A DNA stretch of 64,000 nucleotides from NCBI GenBank assembly GCA_025345505.1, contig JANVCC010000018.1:53773656-53837655 (forward strand), given 5' to 3'. Positions 60,239-64,000 of this stretch are shown here, in pieces. The number at the start of each line of letters is the position of its first letter. Within the stretch, counting starts at the first letter, position 1. The notes below the pieces were generated by a model. That model did not search any database and was not told the DNA's origin. It was given only the letters and a program-made list of their open reading frames with translations. The DNA comes from Todiramphus chloris collaris (Eukaryota; Chordata; Aves; Coraciiformes; Alcedinidae). The position numbers were made by a program, and so were the translations under genes.

Positions 60239-63151
60239 GATGATAAACACTTAGTGGAACTTACGGTATTGGTTTCCAAAATGCTCTCCACTGAAAACAG
60301 CTGAGGAATCAGACATGCTATAGAGCTGTCAGTGGGGTCTATGATATTATTTGTTCTTGGAAAAAAGAAATGGGGAAGTAAAACTTATGGACTGAAATAA
60401 CAAGAAATTTGGATCAAAAAATGCTTCAGAAAACAGTGGGCCTGTTGCTAGTACAGTTTTGTAGAATCTGTAAATTAAGTGTGTAGGGTAATTGTGCATA
60501 CATCCTTTGTTCAGAAAGAACCAATATTCCTGTAACAAATCTTCCCTTTGCCACAATAGAGTGGAAGGGAACCCTGGATCATTTTGAAATATTTCTGCAG
60601 AAAAGCACATTATACCTAATGACTGCACACTGGGTGATGGAAGGCACTTCACTTATCTGGGGAAAAAAATGCTTTTTAATGACTTCATTTATTCATTTTT
60701 AAAAAACAGTAAAGTTGTCATGTTATAATCTCCCAGAGATACTCCCGGGTGAGCTGTTGAAAGGCAATTTCAGCACACCTAGGGCTTCACACTATAATAT
60801 AACCTGTTGTGCCTTACAGCTTAATCACACTGTGGCATTTAGAAATCATTCATTGTAGCTGGCAAAAAATGTCTTGCAATAACACCATTACCGCAACTTA
60901 CATTTTTGCAGCAATTTTTACTTCTTAAGCAAACACACTAAAGTACTTTACGAAACACTAAGTACATCACAGGCATTGAATTGCTGAGCGTTGTGAGTCC
61001 CTTATGAACCACCAGTGTCCCTTATATAATAAAAATATATCACTTTTTCATAAGAAGTTATCACTGTTATAAAACATGCATATGTTTTTAACTTACATAA
61101 AACTTCCTTTTCCAAGGGATCATACTGAGTCATGGAGTCAGATATGAAAATTTAAAATATAAGACAAAACCTTATATCCACTTGGAAGATAGTAGTCTGA
61201 TACTGAACAATCAAATGTTTTAAAGAAAAGGATAACACACGTTGTGATTAAAAGTGCTTCTAGCAGACTTTCAATCTTAATCAGGGTTTACTAAACTCAG
61301 GAGTGTACAACACAGGCAATTCAGCATATAGTATTCTCAATATTCAAGGAACGAGCGGTCATCCACATTTGGGAAGAATTTAGCTATTCGTATGTCATGG
61401 TAGAATATGAAAATATCCCTTCATGGGTGAAAAGTATATTTAATTTGATAAGATTTTGGGTGTCACTTATAAAGCTTTTAATGTTCTGGATGCAGCAACT
61501 GAAGAAAGAGTTTACTACTCTCTGCAGCAATTACATAAGGATTATTCACTTTAAAATGGCCCCATCTAAACCAACTGTGTTCTTCATTGATTCTTGGAGG
61601 TCACTGTGGCCAAGAGAGCCCTCAGGGCACAATGACATACAGCGATCTTGTCCCAGGGCTTTCAGGCCCAGCAAACTGTCTTCAATTTAAAAAAAAGGGA
61701 GGGACAGAGTAAGTGAGTGAGTCAGGAAATCTATGTTTCTCATTACTCTCTGTACAATAGCTATGGTATGCTTTTTATAAATACAAATTTATTACAGAAT
61801 TGGAACATTTTACATAAATAGATAATAGATGGACTACGTGAGTGAGATGGAAATCATCCTGTTTTATATATTACACTCAAAACCAATATATGGTTTTATA
61901 TATATAGCATACTCATGATGTACTTGAAAAACAATACCATGTGTATTTTTCTTCACTGAGTAAACTGAATCCATTTATATATTTGCTAACATGGCCACAA
62001 GAAGAAAAACAGTGAAAACTAGCGCTGTTACTAATATATTTAAAATAGTGGTCAGAATATTTTATGAAATATTGAAAAATAAGAAATAGCATGCTTTTTC
62101 TGTTCTGGTTAATCTTACAAATAACAAAACCTACAAACAGACTGCACTTTGGATAGAAGGAAAAAAGATCTACTTAACTAGAACTCCATTGCCAAGGGGC
62201 CTTTAATGCTGGCCTAAAAATAACTGTGGCATGAGCCTTTTTAGTAGGAACCCCCAAAATCCAACAATATTGCTAGGTATCCAGTATTTGGGGCATAAGA
62301 ACATAGAGATTTAATTCAAAATTGTGAATTCTGAGAGAGATTCACATTTTAGGACATTATCATGTTTTGTCCTTGGGAATGGTGGGGAAATTGAGATTCT
62401 CAATTCTATTTTAAAAGAGTAATTGTTTTAGCTGAGCTATGTAAATCTAAAATAAGCAGTTGTTTCTAAACTGTTTGTTCCTTTGGGTTTTTATTTGCAA
62501 ACTGGCAAGCTGTATTCAGGAACAATGCAGGGTGCCAGATTTCTCACAAAACAACCTACATATAGGCAACACAAGCTGTAGATGAAGAAGCTGAAAAGTC
62601 TCTCTTCATCTGCCTTGCTTTAAAATTCACAGAATTGGTGACTGCAACTCTCAGAGGTCACCCATACGCAGCATGACTCAAAGCTTCCACCTTCATCACT
62701 GCTATATTGCTTTGACAGGGCTCTGAATTGAGTCAGTTCTTAAAGAAATTTTACTTAGGGTATGATTTAAAGTTATAGGAAATATGAAATATCTTCAAAA
62801 TTGAAACTTTCCAAGTACAATCTGATCACAATACGAGAAAACCAGTGATCTGACAACCCAATGGAATTATATTATGGTAAACATAAAAAGATTCCAGCAG
62901 GAATGAGACAGATAAATAAAATCACTGATCGGCTCACCCAGGGCAGAGATGTCTGCACCAGAATTTTATATGTAATTGCATGCACCTGAAGTGATCTGAG
63001 GTCAAACTGATTTTAAAGTAAACACTGTTGACTGTTCTACAGCGAAATAAATTCTGCCTCAAACCTTGGGCTGATGTCATCCTTACAGTCCCCAGCTACT
63101 TATTTTCTACTCTTTTGTCATTGTTTCCCTTCTAAGCATTCTTCTTTATAG

Positions 63152-63172
63152 GAAGAAAACAGGAAGAGATTT
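63152..63172 (+). CDS. Candidate 21-nt microexon, very tentative
   Basis: Upstream is a pyrimidine-rich tract with AG (TTCTTCTTTATAG, AG at 63150-63151). After 21 bases comes a strong donor, GTAAGC, at 63173. In phase 0 it reads EENRKRF; length is a multiple of three. Possible branchpoint-like TTCTAAG lies about 20 bases upstream of the AG. I cannot link it to a host gene, and such arrangements arise by chance in AT-rich DNA. Confidence 0.2.
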
Positions 63173-64000
63173 GTAAGCAAGAAAGGAATGAAGGCCAGAA
63201 TGCTTGCCCTCCCATGGCTCGGATAGAAGCCACGGGCTTTTGGTAGCAATGCATGGTCTAAATTTGGAGTTAGTGTATCTTTAATGTCCACATGGAGCCT
63301 CTGTACTTAAAAGCCTGTAAGGGAATGATAGTTTAATATTTTACACTGACATTAATTTTGTATCTCACCTAATTGCAATTAAAATTGCACATTTACTCCA
63401 CATTACTCTCTGTATGAAAAACAATGTCCTGCACTATTATGGCTATTAAAATCAGACTGTTTAGACTTTCAAATATTGTAATAATTATTTATAAACAGGT
63501 ATCATGTATTTAGAGCACAAACTCCTCTTAGGCTTGAAAGCATGTCTAGAAGCTTCAATTCTGACCATAAGATATGTACAAGCAGCACTGAAATCTACAA
63601 GGGTCCACAAAAAATCTTGTGTCTAATCAGCACAAAGCTCAGTTACAAAGGAATCCTGATCCAGTTGTTCTCAATGCTGTCTTACCAGAAATTGAGTGAC
63701 ACATTAGCAGCATGGATGCAGCTGCTTTGCCCAGATGAAAAAAACCACTTTTACAGGGAGGGGAAAAGCCTGACAGTGTTTTAGGAAGATGGCATACATA
63801 TGATGCCCTGGAGTTTGAGATGAACTTGTACCTAAAAGTCATCTCACTACATACCATTTTTTCAGGCTCTCAGAAGTTCAGAAACAACAGATGTTTGTTA
63901 ATAATGAGCTAACTACTTGAATGATTTTTAAATATTTTGGCAATTAACAAAATCAGGTTCAACTCATCAATGAGAAAGAGAGTGAAATTACTCAATCATT

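Larger units (their letters stand above)
53674..64000. other. Unique AT-rich DNA, 10.3 kb, no confirmed gene
   Basis: No gene could be supported. Low-complexity spots include an A-rich run near 53743-53757, T-rich runs near 58674-58689 and poly(A) at 60220-60238. A minus-strand open frame at 57169-57441 and a microexon-like segment at 63152-63172 are described separately. Other open frames are short and featureless. Confidence 0.5.

Noticed and set aside
60347-60652. 101-codon minus-strand open frame
   Set aside because: Phe/Ser-rich and low-information, with no supporting signals.

Overview
This is a stretch of vertebrate, almost certainly avian, nuclear DNA. It is AT-rich and contains no recognisable complete gene. 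The identification rests on its repeats: at least seven degraded CR1 LINE copies with the typical bird 3' tail (ATTCTATGATTCTGTGAT), two clear avian-type solo LTRs, and no L1 or Alu-like material. The second LTR matches a family I recall as widespread in bird genomes, so a non-galliform bird is likely but not proven. Nothing looks bacterial, and there is no CRISPR array, operon, rRNA or tRNA.

Layout. 1-1988 is unique AT-rich DNA. 1989-2340 is a solo LTR. 2765-5433 is an old plus-strand CR1 with a second, 5'-truncated CR1 inserted at 3204-3948, ending at a 68-base pyrimidine tract. 5519-10384 is mostly unique DNA with one possible ancient SINE relic. 10385-12195 holds two CR1 fragments on opposite strands with their 5' sides facing each other. 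12196-15964 is unique. 15965-16485 has two oppositely oriented CR1 pieces. 19525-22233 has two CR1s abutting tail to tail, and the minus-strand one still has all three reverse-transcriptase catalytic motifs. 22234-42003 is unique DNA with microsatellites and one GC-rich island near 33.0-33.7 kb. 42004-42381 (minus) looks like a possible terminal coding exon with acceptor, open frame, stop and polyadenylation signal. 43013-43788 is LTR-like. 46905-47478 is a minus-strand solo LTR. 53288-53673 is an internally deleted CR1. The remainder to 64000 is unique.

The best reading is intron or gene-desert sequence. A few short segments have exon-like splice signals: two microexon-sized candidates on plus (26391-26417, 63152-63172) and two larger candidates on minus (42060-42381, 50336-50489). 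They lie on both strands and are not all compatible with one transcript, so some or all may be chance. I found no convincing new biological system. The most informative structures are the nested, inverted and tail-to-tail CR1 arrangements and the exon candidates.
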